Assembly (NCBI RefSeq): GCF_016587415.1
Contig: NZ_BNJI01000002.1
Coordinates: forward strand, 682,001-746,000
DNA length: 64,000 bases
Direction of reading: 5' to 3'
Origin: Ktedonobacter sp. SOSP1-85
Lineage (GTDB): Bacteria > Chloroflexota > Ktedonobacteria > Ktedonobacterales > Ktedonobacteraceae
In this document: piece by piece, positions 26,569 through 35,352 of the stretch
Position numbering within the stretch: the first letter of the stretch is position 1
Layout of the letters: each line of letters begins with the position of its first letter
Made by a program: the position numbers and the translations under genes
The notes under the pieces: generated by a model
Database searches by the model: none
The model's input: only the letters and a program-made list of their open reading frames with translations
Told to the model about the DNA's origin: nothing

Positions 26569-26779
26569 CGAGTGATATTACCCAAGTATAGCATCGCTCA
26601 CTAGAAAGCCAAGCTGTCAAAGCATGCATTCTTGATTGCAGAGTTGTGCAATACAGGTTTGATCAATGAGGTTTGCATGGATATACGATGTCTTCCGCCT
26701 CAATGTTGCGTACAGTTTAAACAGGTCCAGTACCGTGTAAAGTCTCTATTAAGCGCTATACGTAATAGGAGCAGTAATT

Positions 26780-27547
26780 ATGTTTGTACTAGAAATACAG
26801 GCGCAAAAATCAGATATTATTGAGGCCATTGATGTGCGCAAAAATTACGCTACAGGAAAATTACATGTTCAGGCCTTGAAAGGTATCAACCTTCACATTC
26901 GGCAAGGCGAGGTTGTGGCAATCATGGGTCCGAGCGGATGCGGAAAAACCACACTTCTCAACTGCCTGAGTGGGCTCGATAATGTCTCTTCCGGCATCAT
27001 CAAAATCGCGAGCAAGGATATTCGCAGTTTCTCAGACCGCGAGCTTACCGCCTTCCGCGCTCGTGAAATGGGTTTCATCTTTCAAACTTATAACCTGCTA
27101 CCGATTCTCACCGGATTGGAGAATGTTGAGTTACCTCTTCTCGCCAGCGGAGTGCGGGCGAAAGAGGCTCGTGAACGAGCCCTACTCAGCATTGAACAGG
27201 TTGGCCTGAGCGACTGGCGCTCCCATCGTCCGGCCGAGATGAGCGGAGGTCAACGTCAACGCTTCTCCATCGCTCGTGCCCTCGCCACAGCCCCCTCTAT
27301 CATCTGGGCCGATGAGCCAACAGGTGCGCTCGACAGCCAGACCAGCCAGGAGATTATCGATCTGATGCTCTCACTCAATCGCGATTACAACCTGACCTTT
27401 GTCTGGGTAACGCATGCACCTGAGGTTGCTCGCCAGGCTCAGCGCCTGATTATGATGCGCGATGGTTCTATTGTGGAAGATCAGCCACTTTTAGCAACCG
27501 GGTCCCCCTTAACCGCAATTCAGCAGAGTGGAGAAAGCCATGCATAA
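26780..27547 (+). CDS. ABC exporter ATPase (MacB/LolD type)
   Basis: 255 residues. Walker A G-P-S-G-C-G-K-T-T, Q-loop F-I-F-Q-T-Y-N-L-L-P, signature M-S-G-G-Q-R-Q-R and Walker B I-I-W-A-D-E-P-T-G-A-L-D are all intact. The Q-T-Y-N-L-L-P and T-G-A-L-D details are those of MacB/LolD/BceA ATPases that drive FtsX-type permeases. It acts with the 1078-residue permease that overlaps its 3' end by eight bases. AGGAG precedes the ATG. Confidence 0.92.
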   Translation: MFVLEIQAQKSDIIEAIDVRKNYATGKLHVQALKGINLHIRQGEVVAIMGPSGCGKTTLLNCLSGLDNVSSGIIKIASKDIRSFSDRELTAFRAREMGFIFQTYNLLPILTGLENVELPLLASGVRAKEARERALLSIEQVGLSDWRSHRPAEMSGGQRQRFSIARALATAPSIIWADEPTGALDSQTSQEIIDLMLSLNRDYNLTFVWVTHAPEVARQAQRLIMMRDGSIVEDQPLLATGSPLTAIQQSGESHA

Positions 27548-30500
27548 TATTATCAATGACCTCTCTCCTACGATCCTCGTCGCCTGGCTCGGACTCATTA
27601 CCGGTACATGTCTTCTCGGCATCCTGTTATCAGGAAGCCTGAAACCATTTTTGCTAAAGATGGGCGCGCGTAATGCCGTGCGCCGCCCCCGGCAAGCCCT
27701 GCTCCTGGTATTCGGTCTGGCACTGGCAACTGGCATCATCGTGGCCGCGCTTGGCATCCAGGATAGTTTTAACGCCTCAATGGCTCCCTATCGCCTGGCA
27801 CAGATGGGCAACGTTGATGAATCGATCACTGGAACCTTCACGCAACAGCAGATCGCTACTTATCAGGCGCAGATACGGCAGCAACACGACGTGCAGGCGA
27901 TCTCAGCGCTTTTCTATGTGCATGGGGCTGGTGGCTCAAATGTCTGGTCAAGCCGTACAGGTACCTCCCTGGGGAGTCTATCCACCTACGCTATTCCCCC
28001 GGACTTCGACACTGTCTATGGTCCACTTACCGACAGCCATGGGCAGCGTATCCACTTCGCCGACCTGCGTCCAGACGAGGTCTACCTGAGCAAGACCCTG
28101 GTTAGCAGTTTTGATGTACAACCAGGAGATACCTTACAAATCCAATTCTTCTTTAGTGGCGTGGGAAAATTCATATCGACAAGCGCTCGTGTACGCGCCC
28201 TGCTGCCTAACGACTTGGCCTTTACTTCCGGTGAACTGGCTAGCAACAATCCCGCAGGAGAGATCATCTTACCGCTCGCTACCTTGCAGCGATTGGCAGC
28301 CCAACAGCTTCACCAGGATTTTATTGTGAATACCATTTGCGTGAAAAATGTAGGCAGCGGGGGCATGGATGATATTGGGCCCGCCGGAGAACGTAGCCAG
28401 GCCGTACAGAGCGCTCTCAGCCATATCGTCGGCGTACCCGTTCTCGATGTAAACGGCGGCCTTGACCTCGATACACAATTTAATGATGTGCTAATTCATC
28501 CGCTCAAGCCGGATATGGTGCAGCGTTACGGCGTACCTTTAAGCTTCGCCTTACGCCAGACAAGCGCCGCGCAGCAGCTCCGCTTCTCCATCCCCCTCCT
28601 CAGCGATCTCCTGGTTGGCGCGGCGCTGCTTCTCCTGGTGCTCCTCTTCCTCTTACTGGCCGCTGAGCGACGCTCTGAACTGGGTATCAGTCGCGCGCTT
28701 GGGCTTCAGCGTGGACACCTCATCCAGCTATTATTACTTGAGGGCTGTATCTATACCCTGGTAGGAGGCTTACTCGGCATTCTGTTGGGGCTGGGTATTA
28801 TCGCCGCTCTGTTAGCACTTCTCTCCTCGGTTCCGCAATTAGGGGGCGCATCCATAGCGCTACACGTCTGGGTGAGCTGGCAGAACCTTGGAACGGCCTA
28901 TTGTCTGGGTACACTGGTGGCGCTACTTGCCATATTCCTTAGCGCTATCTGGATCAGTAGCACAAATATTGTCGCGGCTATCCGCAATCTCGATGAGCCA
29001 CCTACCCTTACAGCTCGTTTATCACAACTTGTGCTCGCGCTATGGCTACCACCTCGCGACGAAGCTGGTTTGGTAATCCCTGAAACCCTGGCGCGCCAGA
29101 TAGGGCGACGAGTCGAGGCCATAGGGAGACTGCTCTGGGGACTCTTTGCTCGCGGCGTACTTAGCCTTCCGCTAGGACTTTACCTGCTTCAGCAAGGCAT
29201 GTTCCAGGAGCAGATCTGGTTACAACACCTTGGCATTACCCTCGCCTGTGCCGGAGCCTGTCTGTTCATTGCCTGGCTCCTTCAATGTATCAAGATACCT
29301 TCTAGCTTCGCGCGCCGCCTGGGCTTTACGCTCCTGGGGTTAAGCTGGCTGGCTTTCGGCCTCTATAAAAACATTCTCCTGGGCTTCTTTATCGACGTTC
29401 CAGGTGACAATGAGCCATTTCTGACGCTGGATACGCTGTTGAGCACACTCACGCTCGTGAGTGGAGCAGTCATCCTGGCGATGTCCAATGTTGATCTCCT
29501 ACTTCACGCTCTTTCAGCACTTATACGACGTGTACGTGGCCTGGCGCCTATCAGTCGTACAAGCCTGGCCTATCCGCTAACATTCCGCTTCCGCACTGGC
29601 GCGACCATCTTCTTGCTGAGCCTGGTCATGTTGCTTGTAACTTTCTTTACCACCATCAATCTGGTAGACATTCAGCACAATCAGCTAGACACCATCACAG
29701 GCGGTTACCAACTTGGCATGACAGATTCCAGGCCAGGACTGGAGCAACAATTTCAGTCTACGCCCGAACTACAGCAACAGTTTCAGCGTATAGCATCCCT
29801 ACACGCACTGCTCGGCATTATCAAAGGCAATCAGGTAGCCCTCAACGTGCCACTACACCTGCATCTGCCCAACGGCGACACCACTCTTAAGAGTCTGATG
29901 CCAACTGAGGCCAGTGACGCCTTCCTTGCTAGCACCCAGCTTCCCTTTCTGGCACGTGCCCAGTCCTATACCTCTGACCGCCAGGTCTGGGACACGCTAC
30001 AAAATCAGGCTGGATATGCGGTGTTGCGCTATGACACCGATGCGCCAGGGCTACCTACAGGCAATGGTTTTAAGCCCTTTACGGTTGATATTCCTGATCG
30101 CACAGTCCCTCAAGGCGTGCATTATCATCCTGTGACCATTATTGGCATCCTCGCGCCCGACACCTATTATCCCTCCCTCTTCGTATCTCAGCGCACAGCA
30201 CGTGATCTTGTGGTTGGACAGTCAGGTAAAGGGAAGGACAACATCACGTACTACACCTACCTCTTCCAGGAACGGAATGGGGCACAGAACAGCCAGGCCA
30301 TAGGCGTGCTGAACCACATCTTCAGTCCGGGCAATCGACGCCTGGCCTTTCAGGTACTCGATCCCAGCGAGGGCAATACGGCCACAGCTATATTAACGCT
30401 AACTATCACAGGATATCTCGGCCTGGGACTGATCTTTGGCATCCTGGCAATCGCCATCATCATCAGCCGGGCAGTAGTTGAGCGACGACAACAGATTGGT

Positions 30501-30776
30501 ATGTTGCGTGCGTTAGGCTTCTCGCGTGGATTAATCCTACGCTCCTTCTTGCTAGAAGCGAGCATCATTGTCACTCTGGGTCTGCTGCTTGGGACGCTGC
30601 TAGCCTGTGGCCTCGCTTACCAGGTCTTTACTGCCTACTCCGAGAACTTTCCCTTGCCCATCTTACCCTTGCTGTTGATACTCCTGGCCTGTTACCTGGT
30701 AGCATCTCTCGCGACCATTTTCCCGGCTCGCCAGGCTGCACACCTCTCGCCAGCGGAAGCTCTGCGCTATGAATAA
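27540..30776 (+). CDS. Large FtsX-family ABC permease
   Basis: 1078 residues from ATG 27540, which overlaps the ATPase stop (ATGCATAA). There are two FtsX domains: one around residues 345-480 with E-R-R-S-E-L-G-I-S-R-A-L-G, and a C-terminal one around 955-1075 with E-R-R-Q-Q-I-G-M-L-R-A-L-G and P-A-R-Q-A-A-H-L-S-P-A-E-A-L-R-Y-E. Two large extracytoplasmic segments (about 60-340 and 720-940) separate the membrane blocks. Such mechanotransmission exporters expel peptides, lipids or antibiotics or signal envelope stress. The two-domain form replaces a dimer of shorter permeases. Confidence 0.9.
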   Translation: MHNIINDLSPTILVAWLGLITGTCLLGILLSGSLKPFLLKMGARNAVRRPRQALLLVFGLALATGIIVAALGIQDSFNASMAPYRLAQMGNVDESITGTFTQQQIATYQAQIRQQHDVQAISALFYVHGAGGSNVWSSRTGTSLGSLSTYAIPPDFDTVYGPLTDSHGQRIHFADLRPDEVYLSKTLVSSFDVQPGDTLQIQFFFSGVGKFISTSARVRALLPNDLAFTSGELASNNPAGEIILPLATLQRLAAQQLHQDFIVNTICVKNVGSGGMDDIGPAGERSQAVQSALSHIVGVPVLDVNGGLDLDTQFNDVLIHPLKPDMVQRYGVPLSFALRQTSAAQQLRFSIPLLSDLLVGAALLLLVLLFLLLAAERRSELGISRALGLQRGHLIQLLLLEGCIYTLVGGLLGILLGLGIIAALLALLSSVPQLGGASIALHVWVSWQNLGTAYCLGTLVALLAIFLSAIWISSTNIVAAIRNLDEPPTLTARLSQLVLALWLPPRDEAGLVIPETLARQIGRRVEAIGRLLWGLFARGVLSLPLGLYLLQQGMFQEQIWLQHLGITLACAGACLFIAWLLQCIKIPSSFARRLGFTLLGLSWLAFGLYKNILLGFFIDVPGDNEPFLTLDTLLSTLTLVSGAVILAMSNVDLLLHALSALIRRVRGLAPISRTSLAYPLTFRFRTGATIFLLSLVMLLVTFFTTINLVDIQHNQLDTITGGYQLGMTDSRPGLEQQFQSTPELQQQFQRIASLHALLGIIKGNQVALNVPLHLHLPNGDTTLKSLMPTEASDAFLASTQLPFLARAQSYTSDRQVWDTLQNQAGYAVLRYDTDAPGLPTGNGFKPFTVDIPDRTVPQGVHYHPVTIIGILAPDTYYPSLFVSQRTARDLVVGQSGKGKDNITYYTYLFQERNGAQNSQAIGVLNHIFSPGNRRLAFQVLDPSEGNTATAILTLTITGYLGLGLIFGILAIAIIISRAVVERRQQIGMLRALGFSRGLILRSFLLEASIIVTLGLLLGTLLACGLAYQVFTAYSENFPLPILPLLLILLACYLVASLATIFPARQAAHLSPAEALRYE

Positions 30777-31302
30777 AGAAGGGAACAACTTCGCCATGCC
30801 AGCACCACAAATTGATCTCAATAAAAAACCTCAAGCCAGGTCCAGTACATGGGGCAAGCTGCTGCTTGTCGTCGGACTGACCGCTATTATCCTGCTAGGT
30901 GGAGGCATAATTCTCTGGCAGGTAACGACACGACAGCCTGCAAACCATGTGACTCAAGATGAAGCATCTTCAAGCAACTCGCAGGGTAAAAACACTGCCT
31001 GTGGTCCTCGTCTCCCTATGGATAGCATCTTACAAGAGATAGCTAACCAGCTTCAAATGAACCTCGACCAGGTCAAGCAACAGGTACGCGCAGGGAAGAA
31101 ACTCCGTGATCTCGCCGCAGGCAAGAACATCTCGCTTGTCCGCCTGCATACTATTGAAATACAGGCCTTCGAGGATGGAAACAACCAGTGGCAGCGCCAG
31201 GGTTGCCTCTCGCCACAGGATTACAAAGACAACCAACAACGCTATAGCGTCTTAACTCCCCTGCAACTAGATGACGAAGTTACTGACACTCTCACCCACT
31301 AA
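30769..31302 (+). CDS. Single-span membrane protein cotranscribed with the ABC exporter
   Basis: 177 residues. One membrane helix (about 30-50), then an extracytoplasmic part with two cysteines (C-G-P-R-L and Q-G-C-L-S) and a predicted helical segment (L-Q-E-I-A-N-Q-L-Q-M-N-L-D-Q-V-K-Q-Q). Its ATG overlaps the permease stop by eight bases, so it belongs to the operon and may be an accessory or sensor subunit. I recognise no family. Confidence 0.75.
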   Translation: MNKEGNNFAMPAPQIDLNKKPQARSSTWGKLLLVVGLTAIILLGGGIILWQVTTRQPANHVTQDEASSSNSQGKNTACGPRLPMDSILQEIANQLQMNLDQVKQQVRAGKKLRDLAAGKNISLVRLHTIEIQAFEDGNNQWQRQGCLSPQDYKDNQQRYSVLTPLQLDDEVTDTLTH

Positions 31303-31305
31303 GAT

Positions 31306-31394
31306 CTTATTCCGAAACCCAACCCCCATTCGGGGGCGCAGCGCCACTTGCGTGTCTAGCGCTTCGCGCTCAGGGTTTTCGGAGAAGTAGTAAG
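31306..31394. repeat. Family C repeat with inserted D module
   Basis: Runs from CTTATTCCGAAACCC to CAGGGTTTTCGGAG. Compared with the copy at 35256 it carries an extra 19-base block at 31324-31342 starting CCCCATTCGGGG. It lies directly after the exporter operon. Confidence 0.75.
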
Positions 31395-31410
31395 ATACAT
31401 TTGCTATGTT

Positions 31411-31438
31411 CCAGGGTCCAGGCATGCCTGGACCCTGG
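31411..31438. terminator. Perfect 28-bp palindrome
   Basis: 31411-31424 is the exact complement of 31425-31438 with no loop base; its CAGGGTCCAGGC arm resembles family B arms. A T6 run follows at 31441-31446, so it can act as a terminator for the exporter operon. 31303-31751 otherwise holds the family C copy and a promoter. Confidence 0.6.
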
Positions 31439-31622
31439 ACTTTTTTCGTCAGATACGGTGCATTCGCCAGATGAAATATTCTTTCCCCGTATGCCTCAAC
31501 AGCCTTCCCTGCCTGCAAGCAGAACTATACAATAGGGCATCCCAATTTCAAGCGCGTCCCTAAAGGCAAAAGGCAGGATTTACATATTTTGTATACATTG
31601 TGTCAATTCTTTATTCAAACCT

Positions 31623-31651
31623 TTGACATATAGACATAAATAATGAATAAT
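31623..31651 (+). promoter_or_regulatory. Promoter of the RecA-like ATPase gene
   Basis: TTGACA (31623-31628), a 17-nt spacer and AATAAT (31646-31651), one base from consensus. The transcript would have a leader of about 95 bases before ATG 31752. Confidence 0.55.
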
Positions 31652-31751
31652 AAGGAGACAAGAGGGCGATCTTCCCAACGCTCTCATTGGCAATCCCGTA
31701 CAAGGCGTACTCACTGGGTGGTCTCCACCCCTGGCAAGATCGAGGGCACAT

Positions 31752-32420
31752 ATGAAAAACGCGACTCCTGGTCTCACCTGGCTGATTGAGCACATCCTCC
31801 CTCGGGGAGAACTTACCGTTATGCAAGGCCCGCTCCACGTTGGTAGATCGCTGCTCCTGCTCGATTGGGCGCTCTGCTCCGCCACTGGCAAATCCTGGTT
31901 TGGGCATCTGGTTCATCCTGGTTCAGTAGCTTTCTGCTCCACCGAGAAATTGCAGGACCTTGGACAACGGGCACGCGCCTGGTACACAACCTACCAGGCG
32001 GACATCGATCTCCCCGTCCAGCACACTCCCATCTCCTTCTTTGAGCTAGAGGCTCTCTCTGAAGAGAACTATCTTGTGGCCAGTGAACAGCTCGTAGAAG
32101 AGATCAAGGACATGCAGGATCCGCCATCGCTCATCATCCTGGATGTCGAAGGCACCAACGAACGCCAGGCACGCGTGCTTGCCTACCGCTTATGGCAATA
32201 TTTCGGCGCCACAGTCCTGCTAACCTCCTCCGATTCCTCCCGCGATGATATCCTCAAGCTCGTTCCCTCTGGCTATAAAGATGAGCAGGAGTTCCTCTTG
32301 CATTTCCCCGGCACCTATGGCACCTCTGCGCTCCAATTGCGCCTGCAATCAGTTGCCAGGCCGGGAAAGGACTTTCCGCCCTCACACATCATCGAATGTA
32401 GCGACCAGCAAACAGCTTAA
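31752..32420 (+). CDS. RepA/RecA-like (AAA_25 type) ATPase with degenerate P-loop
   Basis: 222 residues. The start L-T-W-L-I-E-H-I-L-P-R-G-E-L-T-V-M-Q-G-P and L-D-W-A-L-C-S-A-T-G-K-S-W-F-G are typical of the AAA_25 family of RecA-fold ATPases found in replication proteins of plasmids and phages. The P-loop reads G-P-L-H-V-G-R-S, with arginine where the catalytic lysine should be. The Walker B-like strand is S-L-I-I-L-D-V-E-G-T. No replication, plasmid or phage genes are adjacent. It may bind nucleotide without hydrolysing it well; the role is unknown. Confidence 0.7.
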   Translation: MKNATPGLTWLIEHILPRGELTVMQGPLHVGRSLLLLDWALCSATGKSWFGHLVHPGSVAFCSTEKLQDLGQRARAWYTTYQADIDLPVQHTPISFFELEALSEENYLVASEQLVEEIKDMQDPPSLIILDVEGTNERQARVLAYRLWQYFGATVLLTSSDSSRDDILKLVPSGYKDEQEFLLHFPGTYGTSALQLRLQSVARPGKDFPPSHIIECSDQQTA

Positions 32421-32433
32421 GGGTGATATGGTA

Positions 32434-32466
32434 GTGTGGAGCGTCCTGGGTCAGGACGCTCCACAC
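32434..32466. terminator. Gene-end hairpin, 15-bp arms
   Basis: GTGTGGAGCGTCCTG pairs with 32452-32466 around GGT, fourteen bases after the ATPase stop, with weaker pairing extending on both sides. Confidence 0.55.
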
Positions 32467-32616
32467 CCTACCCCTTACGTCCCCAGTATGCTTTCTTCAA
32501 CCCCCCTTTCAATTGCTCACTACTTGCAAAAGCAAGGGAATGGTAACCAACTTCTGGCTTTCTCCGTGATCAGAGTAAGAGTACCTGTACCTGGTGATAT
32601 CACAAGGAGTACTGTC

Positions 32617-33780
32617 ATGCCTGGCTCATTTCGCATCGCTACTATCGCGGGCATTGATATCCATATCAATCTTAGCTGGATTATTATCCTCTTGCTCCTG
32701 ACCGTCTCACTCTCGACCGGCCTGTTTCCTCGATCTTTTCCGGGCTTTACGAGTAGTACTTATTTTCTGCTCGGCCTGGTCTCGGCGCTGCTCCTCTTTG
32801 TCTCCGTGCTCCTGCATGAGCTGGCGCATTCGTTTGTCGCGCGAGCGCGTGGCCTGCCTGTGAAAAATATTACGCTCTTCATCTTTGGCGGTGTCTCTAA
32901 CATCGAGCGCGAGCCACGGAGCGCGGGGGCTGATTTCCAGGTCGCAATCGTTGGCCCTCTGGCCAGCCTGCTCATAAGCGGGATCTGTTACGCGCTCTGG
33001 GCCCTCTTGACCAGGGGCGCGGATAACCCTATCGCGGCCATCTTACTCTACCTTGGGGCAGCCAACCTATTGCTCGGCCTCTTTAATCTGATTCCCGGCT
33101 ACCCGTTGGATGGCGGGCGCATCCTGCGCGCCATTGTCTGGAAGTTTACGGGCAATATCAATCGTGCCACGAATATCGCCGCCGCTATCGGGCAGGTGGT
33201 CGCGATCAGTTTTATCATCTGGGGCATCTTCCTCTTCTTCGGCGGAAACAGCTTTGGCGGTATCTGGATCGCCTTTATCGGCTGGTTTATGCTTAGCGCC
33301 TCTCAAGCGGCACGTGCCCAGAGCACCTTCGAGGATACCTTCCACAATATTACCGTTCAGGAGGTCATGAGCCATAATGTAATCCTCATTCCCGCCAATA
33401 TCTCGCTCCAGCGCCTCATCGATGAGTATATCCTCCCGCAGGGTCTGCGCTCGGCGTTGATAACACAGGGCGAGCAGTTCGCGGGCCTGATCACGCTCAG
33501 CGATATTCGCCATATCCCACGCGAACAATGGGCCACTACCCCTGTTGGCTTCGTTATGAAGCCAGTCTCCCAGTTACACGTTGTCGCACCAGGGCAGAAT
33601 CTGCGCGATGTCATCACCCTGCTCAATGACCGCGACATCAACCAGCTCCCCGTGGTCGAAAATGGCCGCCTGCTGGGCATTTTGAGCCGCGATGCCGTCC
33701 TTCGCGCGCTTGAGGTCCGCCGCCGCCTGGGCATCAAGCAAGAAACCGAACAGGACCAGCACCAGGCCACGTCCTCATAA
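32617..33780 (+). CDS. Site-2 protease-type zinc metalloprotease with CBS pair
   Basis: 387 residues. A membrane core carries zinc motif H-E-L-A-H (67-71) and the second ligand motif G-Y-P-L-D-G-G-R (Asp165), as in S2P/SpoIVFB-like intramembrane proteases. Two CBS domains follow (about 236-295 and 310-375), which in this subgroup bind adenosine nucleotides and control the protease. The substrate is likely a membrane-bound regulator, but none is evident nearby. I start at 32617 because CAAGGAG lies just upstream; the frame continues further upstream without homology. Confidence 0.9.
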   Translation: MPGSFRIATIAGIDIHINLSWIIILLLLTVSLSTGLFPRSFPGFTSSTYFLLGLVSALLLFVSVLLHELAHSFVARARGLPVKNITLFIFGGVSNIEREPRSAGADFQVAIVGPLASLLISGICYALWALLTRGADNPIAAILLYLGAANLLLGLFNLIPGYPLDGGRILRAIVWKFTGNINRATNIAAAIGQVVAISFIIWGIFLFFGGNSFGGIWIAFIGWFMLSASQAARAQSTFEDTFHNITVQEVMSHNVILIPANISLQRLIDEYILPQGLRSALITQGEQFAGLITLSDIRHIPREQWATTPVGFVMKPVSQLHVVAPGQNLRDVITLLNDRDINQLPVVENGRLLGILSRDAVLRALEVRRRLGIKQETEQDQHQATSS

Positions 33781-33791
33781 AAACTGTAAAA

Positions 33792-33845
33792 AAAGAGAGT
33801 ATCCAGGCTCGCGGGTGGAAGACCTGCGAGCCTGGATACTCTCTT
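33792..33845. terminator. Terminator hairpin between convergent genes
   Basis: AAAGAGAGTATCCAGGCTCG (from 33792) is complementary to the segment ending at 33845, with one internal mismatch near the loop. A's on the left and T's on the right make it usable in both directions. Confidence 0.75.
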
Positions 33846-33860
33846 TATGTCACAAAACCG

Positions 33861-34322
33861 TTAGCGCTGCTGCGCGGGCTGGTAAGTTCCTGGCTCGGAG
33901 CGGAAGCCAACTCCGAAGCGGTTCCAGCCATTGATGGCGACAATAGCCAGCGTCAGGTTGGTCAGCTCCTCATCATTAAATTGGGCATGCACGCGCTCAT
34001 AAAGCTCATCGGGGACATCATTGCTCGGCAGCAGTGTCAGGGCCTCGGTCCACTCCAGGGCCGCCTGCTCACGCTCGCTATAGAATGAAGTCTCACGCCA
34101 GACCGAGAGCAAATAGAGACGCTGCTCGCTCTCCCCCGCCGCGCGCGCATCCTTCGTGTGCATATCCATACAATAGGCGCATCCATTGATCTGCGAGGCG
34201 CGGAACTTGACCAGTTCCAGAAGGGAATGCTCTATGCCACAATTGCGCACATAATGCTCAAGCTGGTACATCGCTCTCACTGCTCCGGGCGCGGCTTTAG
34301 TATATTCTATTCGCTGGGTCAT
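33861..34322 (-). CDS. Carboxymuconolactone decarboxylase/AhpD-like protein
   Basis: 153 residues from M-T-Q-R-I-E-Y, chosen because GAAGGAGG lies seven bases before that ATG. The motif G-C-A-Y-C-M-D-M-H (about 46-54) is the C-x-x-C-x-x-x-H site of AhpD-family peroxidase-associated proteins. Family members act as disulfide carriers in peroxide defence or as decarboxylases; the C-x-x-C favours the redox role. It is a single-gene unit. Confidence 0.85.
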   Translation of the reverse strand: MTQRIEYTKAAPGAVRAMYQLEHYVRNCGIEHSLLELVKFRASQINGCAYCMDMHTKDARAAGESEQRLYLLSVWRETSFYSEREQAALEWTEALTLLPSNDVPDELYERVHAQFNDEELTNLTLAIVAINGWNRFGVGFRSEPGTYQPAQQR

Positions 34323-34423
34323 ATAATCCTCCTTCAAATTCATGTCACTGTTCATCTTGGATATTTTTTATCCTGGATATTCCATGTCTTAAATATACCA
34401 TGATTAGATACAATTTGTCCAGG

Positions 34424-34467
34424 AAAAAAGAGCTTTCCGGCAAAGTTTTGCCGGAAAGCTCTTTTTT
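34424..34467. terminator. Intrinsic terminator-like hairpin
   Basis: A6-G-A-G-C-T-T-T-C-C-G-G-C-A-A-A (34424-34444) pairs perfectly with 34447-34467, ending in a T7 run. It faces the repeat-protein gene on the minus strand and the end of nothing on the plus strand, so it probably terminates the former. Confidence 0.75.
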
Positions 34468-34486
34468 TCCTGCGTCTCAATTTACC

Positions 34487-34514
34487 TGTAGGACCCATGC
34501 AAGCATGGACTCAC
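34487..34514. repeat. Family B half-element
   Basis: TGTAGGACCCATGCAAGCAT begins a single arm of the family; no partner arm is found nearby. It sits just downstream of the repeat-protein stop. Confidence 0.5.
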
Positions 34515-34549
34515 TTGCGACGCTGTTTCGCCAGGGCTATCTACCCAAA

Positions 34550-35080
34550 TTACTGATTCTGGGTATCCGTGTCGCTAGTCGCATTCTGCTGCTGATCAGT
34601 ATTCGTCGCGTTCTGCTGCTGATCGGTATTCGTCGCGTTCTGCTGCTGATCGGTATTCGTCGCGTTCTGCTGCTGATCGGTGCTAGTCGCGCCTTGCTGC
34701 TGGTCAGCGTTGGTCGCACCCTGCTGCTGGTCAGCATTGGTCGCGCCCTGCTGTTGGTCACTAGTGGTCGCGCCCTGCTGTTGGTCACTAGTGGTCGCAC
34801 CCTGCTGCTGATCAGTGCTGGTCGCGCCTTGCTGCTGGTCAGCATTGGTCGCACCCTGCTGCTGATCAGTGCTGGTCGCGCCTTGCTGCTGATCGGCGTT
34901 TTGCGGGTCAGTGCTGATTCCATACTGTTGCGGATCAACGGTGTTCCCATCGCCAGTAGCAAATCCACCTCCCATTTTGACGGCATAACGATTCTCATGC
35001 GCAGAGGCATGAGAAATATGGGAAAAGGCTAGAACGCCTGCGAACATGCAAAGGGCCACAAATAGGATGACTCTCTTCAT
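34550..35080 (-). CDS. Secreted low-complexity protein with twelve 9-residue repeats
   Basis: 176 residues. A Sec signal peptide (about 1-27, ending A-S-A) is followed by about 35 unique residues and then twelve tandem nonamers of D-Q-Q-Q-(G/N)-A-T-x-x (residues 63-170). The first eight have G-A-T, the last four N-A-T. The mature protein is acidic, Gln/Thr/Asn-rich and surely disordered; it could be a cell-wall or spore-surface spacer. No family recognised. The frame is strongly favoured over overlapping antisense frames by the signal peptide and a ribosome site (GAGGAAA). Confidence 0.7.
   Translation of the reverse strand: MKRVILFVALCMFAGVLAFSHISHASAHENRYAVKMGGGFATGDGNTVDPQQYGISTDPQNADQQQGATSTDQQQGATNADQQQGATSTDQQQGATTSDQQQGATTSDQQQGATNADQQQGATNADQQQGATSTDQQQNATNTDQQQNATNTDQQQNATNTDQQQNATSDTDTQNQ
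34571..34894. repeat. Tandem array of 27-bp units (12 copies)
   Basis: The DNA encoding the nonamer repeats. Units fall in two blocks: four nearly identical copies at the 3' end of the gene (34571-34678) and eight more varied copies. Silent differences are scattered, but the four end copies look recently amplified. Confidence 0.85.
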
Positions 35081-35255
35081 ATCAGTTTCCTCTCTATAAA
35101 ATGATCAAATCAACCATCTACCTATAGGATAATAAAAAGTGCAAATCACCTGAGATGCATGTGTCACTTTTCTATTTTACCTTTATCACGCGCTTCGAGA
35201 TACGCATTGCCTATCCACTAAAATAGAAGAGAGAGGATATTCCATACACAATATG

Positions 35256-35325
35256 ATCTTATTCCGGAACCCAACGTCACTGGCGTGACTAGCGCTTCGC
35301 GCTCAGGGTTTTCGGATATGAAGTA
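35256..35325. repeat. Family C repeat, basic copy
   Basis: Runs from ATCTTATTCCGGAACCCAAC to CAGGGTTTTCGGAT without the extra block seen in the other two copies, so it is probably the uninterrupted form. It lies about 30 bases upstream of the PAS kinase gene. Confidence 0.75.
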
Positions 35326-35352
35326 TGTGGCTTAAGAAAGAGAAGCTTTGCA

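Noticed and set aside
31643..31789. 48-codon basic frame upstream of and overlapping the RecA-like ATPase gene
   Set aside because: It has an ATG close to the promoter -10 box and no ribosome site; it probably is untranslated leader.
34571..34894. Regular 27-bp repeats suggesting a CRISPR array
   Set aside because: The units are directly adjacent with no unique spacers and encode nonapeptides in frame within a secreted protein; no cas genes are present.
34400..35032. Long plus-strand frame (Arg/Leu/Val-rich) opposite the repeat protein
   Set aside because: It is an antisense by-product of the 27-bp repeats; the minus-strand frame has a signal peptide, ribosome site and sensible composition.
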